From contig NMRB01000134.1 of assembly GCA_002633025.1 (NCBI GenBank), forward strand, positions 280,972-344,971: a DNA stretch of 64,000 nt. Direction: 5' to 3'. Below the pieces are notes generated by a model. It searched no databases, was not told the origin of the DNA, and saw only the letters and a list, made by a program, of their open reading frames with translations. The stretch is from Notospermus geniculatus. Its lineage: Eukaryota > Nemertea > Pilidiophora > Heteronemertea > Lineidae. Made by a program: the position numbers and the translations under genes. This document shows positions 47,425-59,290 of this stretch, in pieces (positions within the stretch are counted from its first letter, which is position 1; each line of letters opens with the position of its first letter).

Positions 47425-48245
47425 ATGCTGCCAGCTCTCGCAGACATAAATGTTTTGTGTGCTGCTTTACTGGTCCATCGCATGTCCATTGATTGTAAAC
47501 ACGGACCTTTTTCCATTCAGTGCCGAGATGCCAGAGCAAACCTCCATCAAATCAAGGGACAAAAAATAATGCTTTGCCGTCAACGAAGATAATGGTCGGA
47601 TGAACCACCAAACGAACCGGGAAGAGAAAATGGTACAATGCGACAAAGCGCCACGTAAAAAATTGATTACCGGGCTTACTAACGAGGGGAGCTACCGTAA
47701 CGCTTTGAAAAAGATTGCCGATGGAAAGTACATGTAACGTTTAGGATAATGGCGGTCGAAGAAGCTAGCTTACGAAAAACTCGGGATGGTTTACGTGGAG
47801 ATCTCGCATCACCTATTCGCCAAGTATAGAGAAAAGACTTATTTTCACCCAAACCGACAGAATAGTCCGTGACAGGGAATGAGATTTTTTTGTCATTTGA
47901 CGCGTGCTTTTGGCTTTGATCTTGAAAAAAGCAAGGCAATCAGAATACGCCAGGCGTGATTTGCATAAGTTGCTTTAGCGCGCGTCAGTGAAGCGAAAGA
48001 GGATTTAAGAGACCATTACGATTTTTTTATATTCGACGGGCCGCGCACTAGACCAGAATACCATTACTTTCATTGATGAATGTGATTTGAGAAATAATTG
48101 CTTCAAGAATATATGGCCCTGGACTTCTCAAAGCAAAATGTCACTTTGACGTTCTTTTAATTAGGTTTTCTTGGGTATCTCAGTGATATCATAGGAGTTA
48201 CGGACGAAGCGAAGATGTGGTTTGGGAACACTTCTATAGCGATTC

Positions 48246-48640
48246 TTAAAGCGAATGGCTCGCGGGGTTTGTTTTGATTTTTGATGGAACATTGTACCTC
48301 CCATAGAGAGTGAACCTAGTCTCCAGGCAAAGCCGTGCTCCAGTCATAGGCAAAACCTGTGCAAATATGCGAACGTGCAGCTGGGGACGAGGTTCCATTA
48401 AAAATTTGTTAAAATGGGTTAATGACAGTTTTAAATTCAGTCGGTCAAAATGTACATCTTGTACTATTCACATTGATTTCGAAGCGGTAGATTTCGCAGA
48501 ATACGCCTCCGAAGTTTGGCTGTCTAATGCATTTCCCATTAAACTAAAATCCTTCTTTCGCCTTTTTCTCAAAACGGCGCTTGATTTGAGGACATGTCAA
48601 CAAACAACTGTCAACAAACCCCGCGAGCCATTCGCTTTAA
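48246..48640. mobile_element. TTAA-flanked MITE (AGCGAATGGCTCGCGGGG ends)
   Basis: AGCGAATGGCTCGCGGGG and its complement each lie beside TTAA (48246-48249, 48637-48640). A 119-codon plus-strand open stretch inside has no recognisable domain. Only one copy is seen in the window. Confidence 0.85.
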
Positions 48641-49798
48641 CCTTCAAATACATTGTAGTAGCCGCCTGATACAGCGTCATCGATGAGCCGATGTAGGTAC
48701 AAATGTAGCTTTTTTTGAAACTTTACGTCGGAAATTACGAAGTCAGCAGTTGGTTCCGCATCGCGAAGTAAGCAAACTTTTCGAAAAAATGTAAATTCAA
48801 TTTGACGCGTCGTAGATTTAGCGATCGGAGACATCCAATTGTTTTTTAACATTTCCCCATAACAGCTTTTATACAAGATTCGTGTGAAATTAATTGAATT
48901 GTAGGTTTGCTTGACAAGGAAAATATTTTCTTTAGACATCAAATAGAAAAATGCTGATTTCCGTCGTTCAGTAAATGACAAACTAAAAAAGGATTTCGTT
49001 CATTTAAGATGAGGGTAACTCTATCCAGATTGGCACAGAGTAAGCGGCGGACTCAGAAAAAACTGTTGAGTGTGCGGCAGCTCATGACACGTCTTTGATC
49101 GATCCAGGTGGAACTCCCCGCGTATCCTGATCGAGATTTTCGGTCCTATTTTTCTCTTAATACTTGCCTGATGATTTTTTGAAGCATCGTTTTGCAAAAT
49201 GTAGTGGCCTAACGAAGCCCTCTAGGGTAGATGCCTGCGGAGAGATTTTGGTGAAATATAATATTGCGGTGATTGCGAAAGGGTCTTGAAAGTTTGATTT
49301 TCTCGCTCATCGCAAGGCATCGCAATGCCTGGCTATGTGAACAAGCCTATTAGAACGCGATGTTCGATCACGTGATTACTCCACGACCGCTACCTCGACG
49401 TAGCGGTGGATCAGTCGCAACCTTGCGAACGTTTGCAGACGTGCGCATCGCAAACGAATAGGGCGATGCATCTGCAGCCATCGCAGGGCATCGCCGGCGG
49501 ACGGGAGACCGGCTTGCGATAAAATGTCGTTTTTACGGTTCGTTTCTTCGTCAGAACCACAAATACAAAAAACAGAATGTTGGACGAAATTATGTGACGC
49601 TATAATCTCTACTGAAAATACACACTGTCTTTGATGTATACCCACATGCCGAAGAGGATTTTAGAAAAAAGGCAACGAAAGTAAATACCCTCTTTGAAAA
49701 AGATATACATGTACTATGACTCTGGTACTAGACAGGTACATGTAAGTAACGTATTCATGTGTGATCGATTTCCTATAAAAAGGTCGATGGCGAATATA

Positions 49799-49949
49799 AG
49801 GAAGGTTTAGAAATCAAACGATAAACGTAAACGTTAACGACAACGTTATTTTCGTACCGAAAACGCAGTACAAAATCTGGCGAATGTGTAGTATGAAAAG
49901 TAACGTTGTCGTAAAGTTTACGTTTATCGTTTGGTTTCTAAACCTCCCT
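49799..49949. mobile_element. MITE, GATAAACGTAAACG family, complete
   Basis: Terminal inverted repeats of about 55 bases start AGGAAGGTTTAGAAATCAAA and AGGGAGGTTTAGAAACCAAA, with ATA at both outer edges. It is the complete relative of 23779-23909. Confidence 0.82.
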
Positions 49950-49982
49950 ATACTAGCGTCTAAACGGCAACGTTAATGTGCG

Positions 49983-50660
49983 GAAGCGATTGGATGTAGA
50001 TCTACGACCGAAGGCAGATGTGACAGTAAAGAATGTCCCTGGGAAAAACTGCCCAAGGAATAATAGAAAGTATTGTTACATGTACCTTGTAATCCCTGCA
50101 GGATTGGTTTATAGCCATCCCCATATAAATCCGTCATTGAGGAAAAGAAGTAGACAATTTTTACAGGGGGACACTCTTTATAGTTACAACGGCATCGTTG
50201 ATCCACTAATCGGGGATCTTCGTTGTTGTGGATACTGTGATGGCATCGTTGATCCACTAATAACACAGGATCTTCGTTGNATCGGATGTAGATCTACGAC
50301 CGAAGGCAGATGTGACAGTAAAGAATGTCCCTGGGAAAAACTGCCCAAGGAATAATAGAAACTATTGTTGCATGTACCTTGTAATCCCTGCAGGATTGGT
50401 TTATAGCCATCCCCATAAATCCGTCATTGAGGAAAAGAAGTAGACAATTTTTACAGGGGGACACTCTTTATAGTTACAACGGCATCGTTGATCCACTAAT
50501 CGGGGATCTTCGTTGTTGTGGATACTGTGATGGCATCGTTGATCCACTAATAACACAGGGATCTTCGTTGTTGTGGATACTGTGACGGCACCGTTGATAC
50601 ACTACTCGGGGATATTCGTTGTTTAGGATAGGTGAGGCATCGTTGATCCACTACCCACAA
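49983..50660. repeat. Block repeated across an N, plus a 50-base tandem motif
   Basis: 49983-50279 and 50281-50575 are nearly identical (ATGTAGATCTACGACCGAAG to AACACAGG). Within each, GGCATCGTTGATCCACTAAT followed by GGATCTTCGTTGTTGTGG repeats two or more times. An inverted remnant is at 51678-51724. Confidence 0.8.
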
Positions 50661-50702
50661 AATCATTACCCTAAAGAAACGCTGTCACATTGGTATTAGC
50701 CA

Positions 50703-51010
50703 CGGTGGTGTAGTGGTGTGAGGAGCCACGGTGGTGTAGTGGCTTGGGTCTCCGACTAGCGGTCAGAGGGTCCCGGGTCGAATCCCACTGGGCGTGAGAC
50801 TTTGGGCAAGTCTCTTTGCCTCACTGGCCTCTCTCCACCCAGGTGTATAAATGGGTACCGGTCAGAAATGCTCGATTGTAGCGCTGAATGAGCAGCTCAT
50901 CTGAGTTCTACTGAAAGGTTTCAGGACAGACTGGGGTTAAAGTGTAAAGTCGGATGACACCTCTACCGTTGTTGATATCAGACTATAAATCCAAACTTTA
51001 ACTTTTTTAC
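50703..51010 (+). mobile_element. tRNA-derived SINE
   Basis: An A-box-like TGGTGTAGTGG (50732-50742) and a B box GGGTCGAATCC (50775-50785) sit at tRNA-gene spacing, followed by a non-tRNA body with ACCCAGGTGTATAAATGGG and a T/A-rich tail. The first 30 bases (AGCCACGGTGGTGTAGTGG) are repeated at the 5' edge. The boxes would direct RNA polymerase III. No partner LINE is identified. Confidence 0.8.
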
Positions 51011-51513
51011 TTTTTATTAGTTGGAAAGTACTCTCTGTCTGAGAGCTTTTCGATGAATACCTACGTGGCGGTGGGTTCCAGGTGCCCTTCAAACTGCTTT
51101 GCATATTTTCGAGAGAAAAAATTGATTACGGGAGTGAAAGTGTTAGAAGATGCCAGGCAACCGTTGCTTTACTAAGGAATATGTCAAAAGTGTACATTGT
51201 TGATATGAAATGAACATACATGTACTTGATGTGGTACATGTAACTAGACTCTCCATCAGTCCTATTCAACAGTACAGAAATCGCCTAAAGGCCCGCAGTA
51301 CATTCACACAGTTTTGAATGAGACAGGAATCAGTGGAGCTGACAGCGAGAAAGACTCAGAGCTACTTCAGCCTTATCTTGAAGGGCTCTTGGCGATGGTT
51401 GGTTCTTTTATTTGTCGCCCGTGCTGACTTATCGTCTCAGACCATCCTTTATGCTCAGACTCAAGATCCGCTACAACGAAAGGCTTGCACAGTCACCAGT
51501 ATCAGCCATTAAA

Positions 51514-51666
51514 GGGCCTCTAGAGGCAGCTTGCCATTAGGCTACTATCAGTACCGGTTCTTCGGCCAGGCGGCGCCACTTTAACGTAATAATCACTGGT
51601 ACGAGGTATTCAACCTGGGTTTTCCCCGTGGTTTTCCCCTGCCATGCTGGCTGCCTCTAGAGGCCC
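51514..51666. mobile_element. Short inverted-repeat element (GGGCCTCTAGAGGCAGC ends)
   Basis: GGGCCTCTAGAGGCAGC at the left and GCTGCCTCTAGAGGCCC at the right are complementary with one mismatch. Both ends are themselves palindromic. Confidence 0.7.
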
Positions 51667-53589
51667 ATCAACATGACCAACGAAGATCCCCGAGTAGTGG
51701 ATCAACAATGCCGTCACCGTGTCCAACATGACCCAACTTAGCGTAGACCTACATGTACATTTTTACATGTACATGTACATGTACGTTATTCATCAACTAC
51801 ATGTATCCCCCGGCTGCATTATTTGATGACGAAATGGACCAAATGGGCCATTCCTAATCGTACTATCTTTACAACAGGTAAATCTTTGTTAATTTCATAT
51901 TACCACAAAAATGTGGCAACTGGATGCATTCAAAATGGCGGCGTTGCTACTTTCTTGAATGAATGGAGTAAGATGTAAAACTTAAAAGTAAGAAGTTAAC
52001 ACAATCCATGAAAATATAGGTATTTCGTACTTTTTTCCTGAACCTTTTTTTTCCTCCGAAAGACCAATTTCGAAAATTTGTCCCCTCGGCTGATAAAAAT
52101 TTTAGTTAATTTTAGTTAATCGCCTACAATTTGTGGACTACGCACCTTTGTAGGCCTACCGAGCAAAGTAAAGATATACTGTATTATTATGTAACAGGTC
52201 ACATCTTTTAGGCCTAGGCCATATTATTTTGCGAAAGCATCGACTTCCAGCTTTAGCCAAGCGTCTGCTCCGAAATGTTATATAACTTAGCCGCGTCCAA
52301 CGACTAAAAATTGCTACTCAAGCCATCTTCAGGACAATAACCTGTTGTTATAGAAGCGCCACTTCTCACGTCTCGGCGATGTTTTTAGCTCACCATCTCG
52401 ATGTAACCTTTGTTGGATCACGATCGAAATGTAAGTCTTTGTCACCACTCCGGCAGAGATTAATTAATCGGNAAACTGAACACAGACGAGAGCTCGTCCA
52501 AGATGGCCGACCAAGATGCCGGCTTCCATATCCTATAGAGGCCGCCATTAGCCTAATTGTCAGGCACACCCATGTTTATTGAACCTGGGAATCAACGTGG
52601 CTGATCACCTACCCTAACCCAACCGCCATTCTTACCTCCTTTTCAGCTACCGGTATACCGAAGAGTCGGCCATCGATTTTGGTTCCCGAAGCCACCGCAA
52701 GTTCTAGAAGGCTTCTGCTCTGGTTGCCATTTCATTGCTGACGTCATTGTAGGAGTCAGTGTCATTCTCCCCCGGTCTTCAAATTGCTGCCAGCCGAAAA
52801 AAAAATTTAGTGGGTAACTTTGAATTTACTTTTCTCTCCCGAACTTTTCTAGTTCAAACATCTAAAAACTAGTCCTGAACTAAAAAATAAAGTGCCCTGA
52901 GCTGATAAAAGTTAGTCGGCAACTTAAAACTTTACTCCCCCCCCCGATCTTTTCTATCTCAAAACAAGTCCAGAACTAAAATAATCGACTGCCCTCAGGC
53001 AATAAAATTTAGTAGGACCTTGGATTTTTTCTATTCTCACGACTAATCCTGTTCTATTCCAAGCATTTAAGCAAGAGGGTAGTAGGCAGTTTACTTTTTC
53101 TTTTCTACCGACCTTTTCGTGGACACATGTTCACCACTAAGGTGTGGGCTTGGTTACTTAGGATGTTTTGCCTCGAAAGTTGCGCTAAGCTTCGTCACTT
53201 TTTTCAGGTACATGTATCTCGGTTTTCTTTCGGCAGAGGAACGACCGGCTGCAGATAAGCCTCAATGGATGAAACCTTGATACATGTAGAAAAAGTTTCA
53301 AAAACCAGCGTGTTTGATGTTCCATAACACGACGACATTAAAACAACCTTCCTTGCTCTGATTGGTCTTGCTGTGTCAGTGACTCCACGTGACCTGGATG
53401 ATTGGCCAATCAGGGTAAGTTTTCTTTTTTCCTGTACACGTAGACCGCACCCGTGACCACGTGACAACAGCTTCCGAAGTTGTAACACTCTTGCAGATAA
53501 CATCATCACAAAAAAGTATTGGCATTTTTGTCAAATTTGAACAACTATTTCATGTTTTCCCCCAGAATACCTCTTTGCAAAACACACTT

Positions 53590-53735
53590 CATATACTTCA
53601 GTATATACTTATACACTTCAGTATATACTTCAGTATATACTTATATACATGTACTTCAGTATATACTTCAGTATATACTTCATACACTTCATATACTTAA
53701 TAGGGTCAGTGATCAGTATACTTCGTATACTTCAT
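53590..53735. repeat. ACTTCAGTATAT tandem repeat
   Basis: Units ACTTCAGTATAT and ACTTCATATAC alternate over 140 bases and run into the Penelope-like fragment that follows. Confidence 0.85.
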
Positions 53736-53737
53736 AT

Positions 53738-53860
53738 ACACTTGGGTTTCAGCTCAGTCTGTTCTAGAGTTTCGGATTGTAAAGTTCCAGCCTGAAGAAG
53801 ATCCCGGTTGGGGTCGAAAATTCGCAAAACTCTGGAAATTGCCTTTTTATTTATCATTTG
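53738..53860 (+). mobile_element. Penelope-like end fragment with hammerhead-like motif
   Basis: GGGTTTCAGCTCAGTCTGTT through AAAGTTCCAGCCTGAAGAAG, then CCCGGTTGGGGTCGAAAATT. The core CTGAAGA, a GC-rich stem-loop and GAAA are in hammerhead order. Confidence 0.65.
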
Positions 53861-54111
53861 CACAACACATGAGGTTGAAGCGAATGAAATGCACGGCGTT
53901 GCAGCTGTGACAGCTGCCACTGTTTCCGCATCCTTAACATAACCAGTATTTCCCCTTATTGTTTGGGAAACGCTGGCAGACAGATTGACACGTTTCTTTG
54001 TGTGTCTCCTATTGTCGAGTCGCACCTTTTACCGTCAGACAACATTAGGGGAACATTCGAAAACTTTACAGCGGTGAAAAGTTGCTAATAAGCACATTAG
54101 AAAGTTTTCGT

Positions 54112-54220
54112 AAAACAAAGGAACGCCTCCACGAACGCCAATCCCATTGTCCGATACTACGGAGAAAGCACGGAAGAAAAGCGGGATAGACATTCGCGTT
54201 GGTGTTTCGGGAGTTTTGCG
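54112..54220. mobile_element. MITE of the TTTTCGCAAAGC family, copy 3
   Basis: AGTTTTCG at the left and TTTCGGGAGTTTTGCGA at the right, with interior CGCCAATCCCATTGTCCGAT, match the copies near 12075 and 35691 but are more diverged. Confidence 0.65.
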
Positions 54221-54734
54221 ATCTCTCGATTAATTTTATCGTATTTGACAATTTTTACGGCCGATTGAATGCTAAAGGTATATTTTATTAGCGTTTTATA
54301 TTAAAATGCATTGATTTATGAAACCGGAATAATCGAGATAATAACATTCCTTCGGGTGTTGATGGCGTTTCGATAGTTGTGAAGTCAATTTGAAGTAAAA
54401 ATGAGAGAAGTCAGTGAAAATGTGATAAAATTGATTGATTACAATATAGACTAGGCGGGGATTTATGGGATGTCCCTGATGACACCTCGCCAGCAGTGCC
54501 CTAACCAGGAAAAAAGGTCCATTTTCATTACTCAACAAAATTGAATGACGAGATAAATACGACATTCCGCCAGACTGATAGACTATTTTGAGCGAATTAG
54601 GGTACGGCAGAAGGAAACCCAACCGGGGTATAAAACTATTAAGCAGTACTAGACTGGTACCCTGTCTTTATCTTTGTTGCTGAAACGACAAGGGACTAGT
54701 CTAAAGCAGTGCTGTCACGAGAAAGCCAAGTACA

Positions 54735-54838
54735 CTTTGTATAAGTAAAGTCGTCTCGATCCGAATTTCGCAAATTTAAGACCCCAACGGGGTCTTAAAT
54801 TGGGGTCGAAAATTTGCGAAATTCAGAGACGACTTTAT
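54735..54838. mobile_element. Penelope-like inverted dimer
   Basis: TAAAGTCGTCTC..GAATTTCGCAAATTTAAGACCCC is mirrored by GGGGTCGAAAATTTGCGAAA..GAGACGACTTTA. This is a second head-to-head pair of the same ends as at 16525-16890. The flanking TGTGTGTCGTTTTTGTGCT is shared with 58265-58300. Confidence 0.65.
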
Positions 54839-54882
54839 ACTTGTCATTTTGTGTGTCGTTTTTGTGCTGCATTTTGGATAGT

Positions 54883-55272
54883 CACGAGAAAGGGTTGGTT
54901 CTAAACCTGGCACTGGCACGCTGGCACTGGCACTGGCACTGGTATCATATTATGGCCAGAAATCATGAAAAAAATGTATATATACGAAACAGTTATTATT
55001 TTGGAAGATAATAGGGCCAACCAGTTTAACATGGATCAATTCTGTTGAAAAAAAAATTAAATTTTTTTCTAGTTTTTTTTAGATTTTTCAACATAATTGA
55101 TCCATGTTAAACTGGTTGGCCCTATTATCTTATTATCTTCCAAAATAATAACTGTTAGGTAAATATACCATTTTTCATGATTTCTGACCACAATATGATG
55201 CCAGTGCCAGTGCCAGTGCCAGTGCCAGTGCCAGCGTGCCAGTGCCAGGTTTAGAACCAACCCCACGAGAAA
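54883..55272. mobile_element. Mutator-type MITE with 9-bp target duplication
   Basis: The element 54892-55263 has arms of about 190 bases starting GGGTTGGTTCTAAACC and then (GGCACT)n in both arms. CACGAGAAA flanks it exactly on each side (54883-54891, 55264-55272). A perfect 9-base duplication is the Mutator signature. No MURA-type transposase is seen. Confidence 0.88.
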
Positions 55273-55428
55273 ACCGTTACAGGTATCCAACAGAGCACAA
55301 AAACGACACACAAAATACACACGAGAAAGCCGAGTGTAAATCTGACGTGACAGGCCGATACCGATTACATGTGCAGTACATGTAGATAATATAACGGTAT
55401 CCTCTCGGGACACCGTCAAGGAAAATGG

Positions 55429-55718
55429 TTAAAGCCGCACTGTATTGAATTCCGAAAGTGCTTACGTCCTTCGACGTTAGTGTAGTGTAAAATGTACAAT
55501 GCTCTATGTGGAAACATTCTGCTGTTTTTTCGATGCCGTGCTGAAAACTAAGAATTGCTATTTTGAAGTACCGGTACGTATCATGCAAGCATTTTGGGGA
55601 CCTTCACGTGGCTATGAGACCTCTACCTGCAGTCTCCTAACACTTTGAAAATACCGAAAAATTCAACCAGATGCGAAAAATTCAATACTGTGAAAAATTC
55701 AATACTGTGAGGCTTTAA
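55429..55718. mobile_element. TTAA-flanked MITE, AGCCCCACTGTA family, copy 2
   Basis: TTAA at 55429-55432 and 55715-55718 bounds AGCCGCACTGTATTGAATT to the right-end complement. A short AAAAATTCAATACTGTG unit is doubled near the right end. Confidence 0.82.
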
Positions 55719-56929
55719 GATACCCGGGCGCCATCTTGAATTTAGAGAGGTTTTCCAGGATTTATCCGACAGAAGACTACATGGAAACAAATGATGTACA
55801 CCTTAGCTGGGGAAATGAAGAAAATATAAAACATTCAGTTTTCATTATTCACACGTTCACGTCAAAGCTGCGGGAGATGTTCTCACAAAATTTAAATCAA
55901 CGGCAATTGTACAGAATAACGAGGTTCAATTGGTCTTTGATGTTTCTGAGTCTCCCACAACGACCCTACAAGGATTCTTTATCGGATTATGTTAAGAGAA
56001 TACTCAGGTGCAAGACAATTACGATTTATCAAGATCNACACGGGCTGTGCGGACCGGTAGGCCTAGAATTTATGACTGTTGAACATGCTATTCCCTGTAT
56101 TCCACTCAACCTTTTTCATGTATTCGTGCTAAACATGCTGATACTACGCCAATCGACACCAGAATATGATTTAATCGGAGCTCGATAGCCTAATATTCGA
56201 CTTCAAATATTCGAAGCGGTCAAACGAAAAAACGTCCGCCATTTTGTTTTCCGTGAGCGGGAGACATTGCATCTTAGCGGGAGACATTGAAAAATGTCCA
56301 CCGCTCACGTGACGCGTCTCGGCCAATCATATTCACGGATTCTCTCTCGAGGTACGATATACGAAGATGACGTCGATTGGGTCACTGTCGACCGATGCGT
56401 CTTGGCCAGCGGAGGAGAAGAATTTTGATTGGAGTCGTATGCTTTAATTCACGTCTCTTCTTTACAGCACGGATTATCCGCCGGGCACTCCGGTTTCCAC
56501 CTGCAATACAATACCAAATCTTCACACAGCAGAGGTGATAAGGCCGTATTTGGCACTAAGCTCTGGAGTCATTAGCAAAATCTCACAAGAAAACTTTTAA
56601 TATCACTTTTCTCGCACGTCAGATGAATTGGCTCATTTGGTTGGCGGCTTATTTAACATGAATGGGTAACCGCGGCAAATGTGAGGTTTTCGGTCCCCTG
56701 GGATCTAATCGACGTAGGTGTATGAGAAGACGACGAATGAGATTTTTTTCTGTTGCATTCAATGAGATCGGCAATCTACACAGGCAAGTAAACGAAATGA
56801 GTAATTGTCCCGGGGTAGTTGTTCAACTTTTTCTGCACACGTAATGTACTGTACATCATGATGTACATTATCAAAGCCTAGATGTGTGATGCATGGATTA
56901 ACATTAGGGCCGTTTAGACAGGTATCCAA

Positions 56930-57035
56930 CATAGAGCACAAAAAACGACACAAAAATGATAGTAAACGTAAGTTGTCTCCGAATTTTGCAAATTTTCGAC
57001 CCCAATCGGGGTTATCCTCAGGCACTTTCTAGTTG
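56930..57035 (-). mobile_element. Penelope-like end fragment, minus orientation
   Basis: Read on the minus strand it gives CCTGAGGAT, a CCCC..GGGG stem, then GTCGAAAATTTGCAAAATTC, and continues to the family tail TTTTTGTGTCGTTTTTTGTG. Confidence 0.6.
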
Positions 57036-57075
57036 AGATTCTGCCGTTTAGACGGCAGAGTAAAAAGCCACATTC

Positions 57076-57100
57076 CGATCTGATCCGATCCGATCCGATC
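57076..57100. repeat. GATCC short tandem repeat
   Basis: GATCTGATCCGATCCGATCC continues for one further unit. Confidence 0.8.
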
Positions 57101-58165
57101 CACATTCACTGCGCGCGTTTACACGACTCATTCTGACCAGAACGCATTCTGGCTTCAAACTGAACTCTCCATACTTGCTTGACCGACGGAGGTAGAAAAT
57201 GTACACTAATGCGCACGCGCCCGAGTAAAATTAATCCACATTCACGTCTCGTTTTTCTCGAAATTCCTATACATTACAAGAGTATCCACATTTTATTTGA
57301 ATAGCAGAGATTAATGGCCGAAGTTAGAGATCGAAACTTAGCATCTGGCACCATTCGAGATTACGATTCAGACGATATAACTCACTGTTGGAAACATCCA
57401 AAGAAGTGGAAAAATAAATTACATGTAGCTTATTTTTGTAAAATTGGATCACGCCTTAAGTTACTTTTTTACTTAGAATACGCAGTTCGTTGCGAAATAA
57501 AAACGTGCCTTGAGCCATTGTGCCAAATTGAGACGAATACCACTTCGTTTTATTGGATGATACATCAGATAAATGAAACAAAGTTGACCGTAAATGTCAC
57601 TTGATATTGTTAAACAGTCACACAAAATAGCAGGTGTGAAACAAAATCTTCATAAACTAGAAAGTAATGCCAACCAGCAGCGCAGATGGCACAATAATTA
57701 CTAGTAAGCAAACAGCCGGTAACTTTCAGGCAGGGCCTATTTATCAGCCAACAAAAGGGCACATTAAATCATTCTTTCTGTCACTTTTGCCCAGGGCCAG
57801 TAATGCCTTGCCTCGGCCCTGGCTTTTGTTAAGCTTACTCTTATTGCATAAATAAACACTTTCAAATCAAAACCATTCTTTCAATGTTATTCGCCATCAA
57901 AAGTGACAGAAACCTTCACCAGTATAAAATATGACGTCGATTATTAAACTCACCAAGACTTGACAACTAAGAATTCTAGAATACCAATAAAAATATTGAT
58001 TCAGCAGCGGTCTCAGTGAAATCTCGCGTGACTAATGACGTCACGTTTTTTCGCGAGAGAGCTGGAGACAGGTTTCGCACGCTGATGACCAGGGTACATA
58101 GTATTTTCGATTCGTCTGCTGGGCATTGTGGCGAGGAATGGCAAAATTCTGCCTGAGTTTGTCTT

Positions 58166-58305
58166 ATGTCTTTTCTAGAGTTTCAGATTGTAAAGTTCCA
58201 GCCTGAAGAATACCCCGGTTGGGGTCGAAAATTTGCAAATCTTCTGGAAATTGACTTTATATACATTATCATATTGTGTGTCGATTTTTGTGCTCGCCTT
58301 CTCTT
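58166..58305 (+). mobile_element. Penelope-like end fragment with hammerhead-like motif
   Basis: TTTTCTAGAGTTTCAGATTG, AAAGTTCCAGCCTGAAGAAT, then CCCCGGTTGGGGTCGAAAAT, a small ATTTGCAAAT hairpin and CTGGAAATTGAC, which can pair back to TTCCAG. The tail TGTGTGTCGATTTTTGTGCT matches other members. Confidence 0.68.
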
Positions 58306-59059
58306 TGAGTTTCTTACCCCAGTACTCAATAATAGGAACGAGGTAAGAGCGACATCACTTAGGATGTCATATTACTTTCGAAAATACAAATGAAAAATCG
58401 TTTTGCATGTCAAATATATCACGAATTTGATTGGTTAGGTTGAAAAACACGTGATGGGAAATGGTTTGTTCTGGCGGCCATGTTTATATCCTGTACGCAG
58501 ATCACGTCGAGATCACGTCCAGATCATGTGACAATGAAAAGTTTTCTGATGAAATGTAGGGCGCCCTATTATCTAAAGTGACCATTGATTGGGCGCGACT
58601 TAATATCTGGACTAATTCCCCCTAATCTCTTAATGTGATAGCGTCTTAAGAGATATCAAACAGCCTCATGGAAAACCGCAAGCAATCTAAGATAGTTGAA
58701 ACAGAGGTGGACGTTTGATCATGATTCCAATCGCGTGGAGGCAATGATGTCGACAAATGGCAAAGGGGCAATCTTGCTGAAGGCCGAACCTTTCAGCGGA
58801 TGAGAAACGAAAATGGATTCGCCTAATATAGCAAGGTTAATGGTCCAACTCTGTGACTCTGATGCGAATCACATATACAAGGGTATACATGTATTCTCCT
58901 TCGTCTTTGCTGTAAATGGGCTTGTTGTGAGCCAAGCGGAGCTAAATAGACTCTCATCAGGATCTTATTTCATGATATCGTCATCAGACTTTTGCCATAA
59001 CACTTGGGAGTGATTGCTTCCAGGGCTGACGATGAAAATAGAACCATAAATATGTCAAA

Positions 59060-59290
59060 GAACCATGCGTTGATACCCGTATACGGGTTCTTTGCTGCCA
59101 CACCAGGAGAACCCTCTGATTTAAGAACCCTCGGGTTGTTTAAGAACCCCTAGAGGTTCCAGATAGAACCTTTCCCTCAGAAAAGGGTTCTAACTGGAAC
59201 CTTTATGGGTTCTTTAGCGACCGAAAGGTTCTATATGGAACCCTTTCGGGTTCTTTACAGAAGGTTCTATACAGAACCTTCTGTGAAGTG
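59060..59290. repeat. Self-complementary GGTTCT/AGAACC motif array
   Basis: GGTTCT and AGAACC alternate at short intervals (GGTTCTATATGGAACC, GGTTCTATACAGAACC), forming a chain of short hairpins. It parallels the GTGTTCA array at 550-875. Confidence 0.7.

Noticed and set aside
48310-48669. 119-codon plus-strand frame as a gene
   Set aside because: Most of it lies inside a TTAA-flanked MITE and runs into its terminal repeat; no transposase motif.
50732-50785. Functional tRNA gene
   Set aside because: A and B boxes are present, but the acceptor stem and anticodon arm do not form and a SINE body follows.
55736-56188. 150-codon plus-strand open frame
   Set aside because: It crosses the N at 56037 and has no recognisable motif; likely chance.
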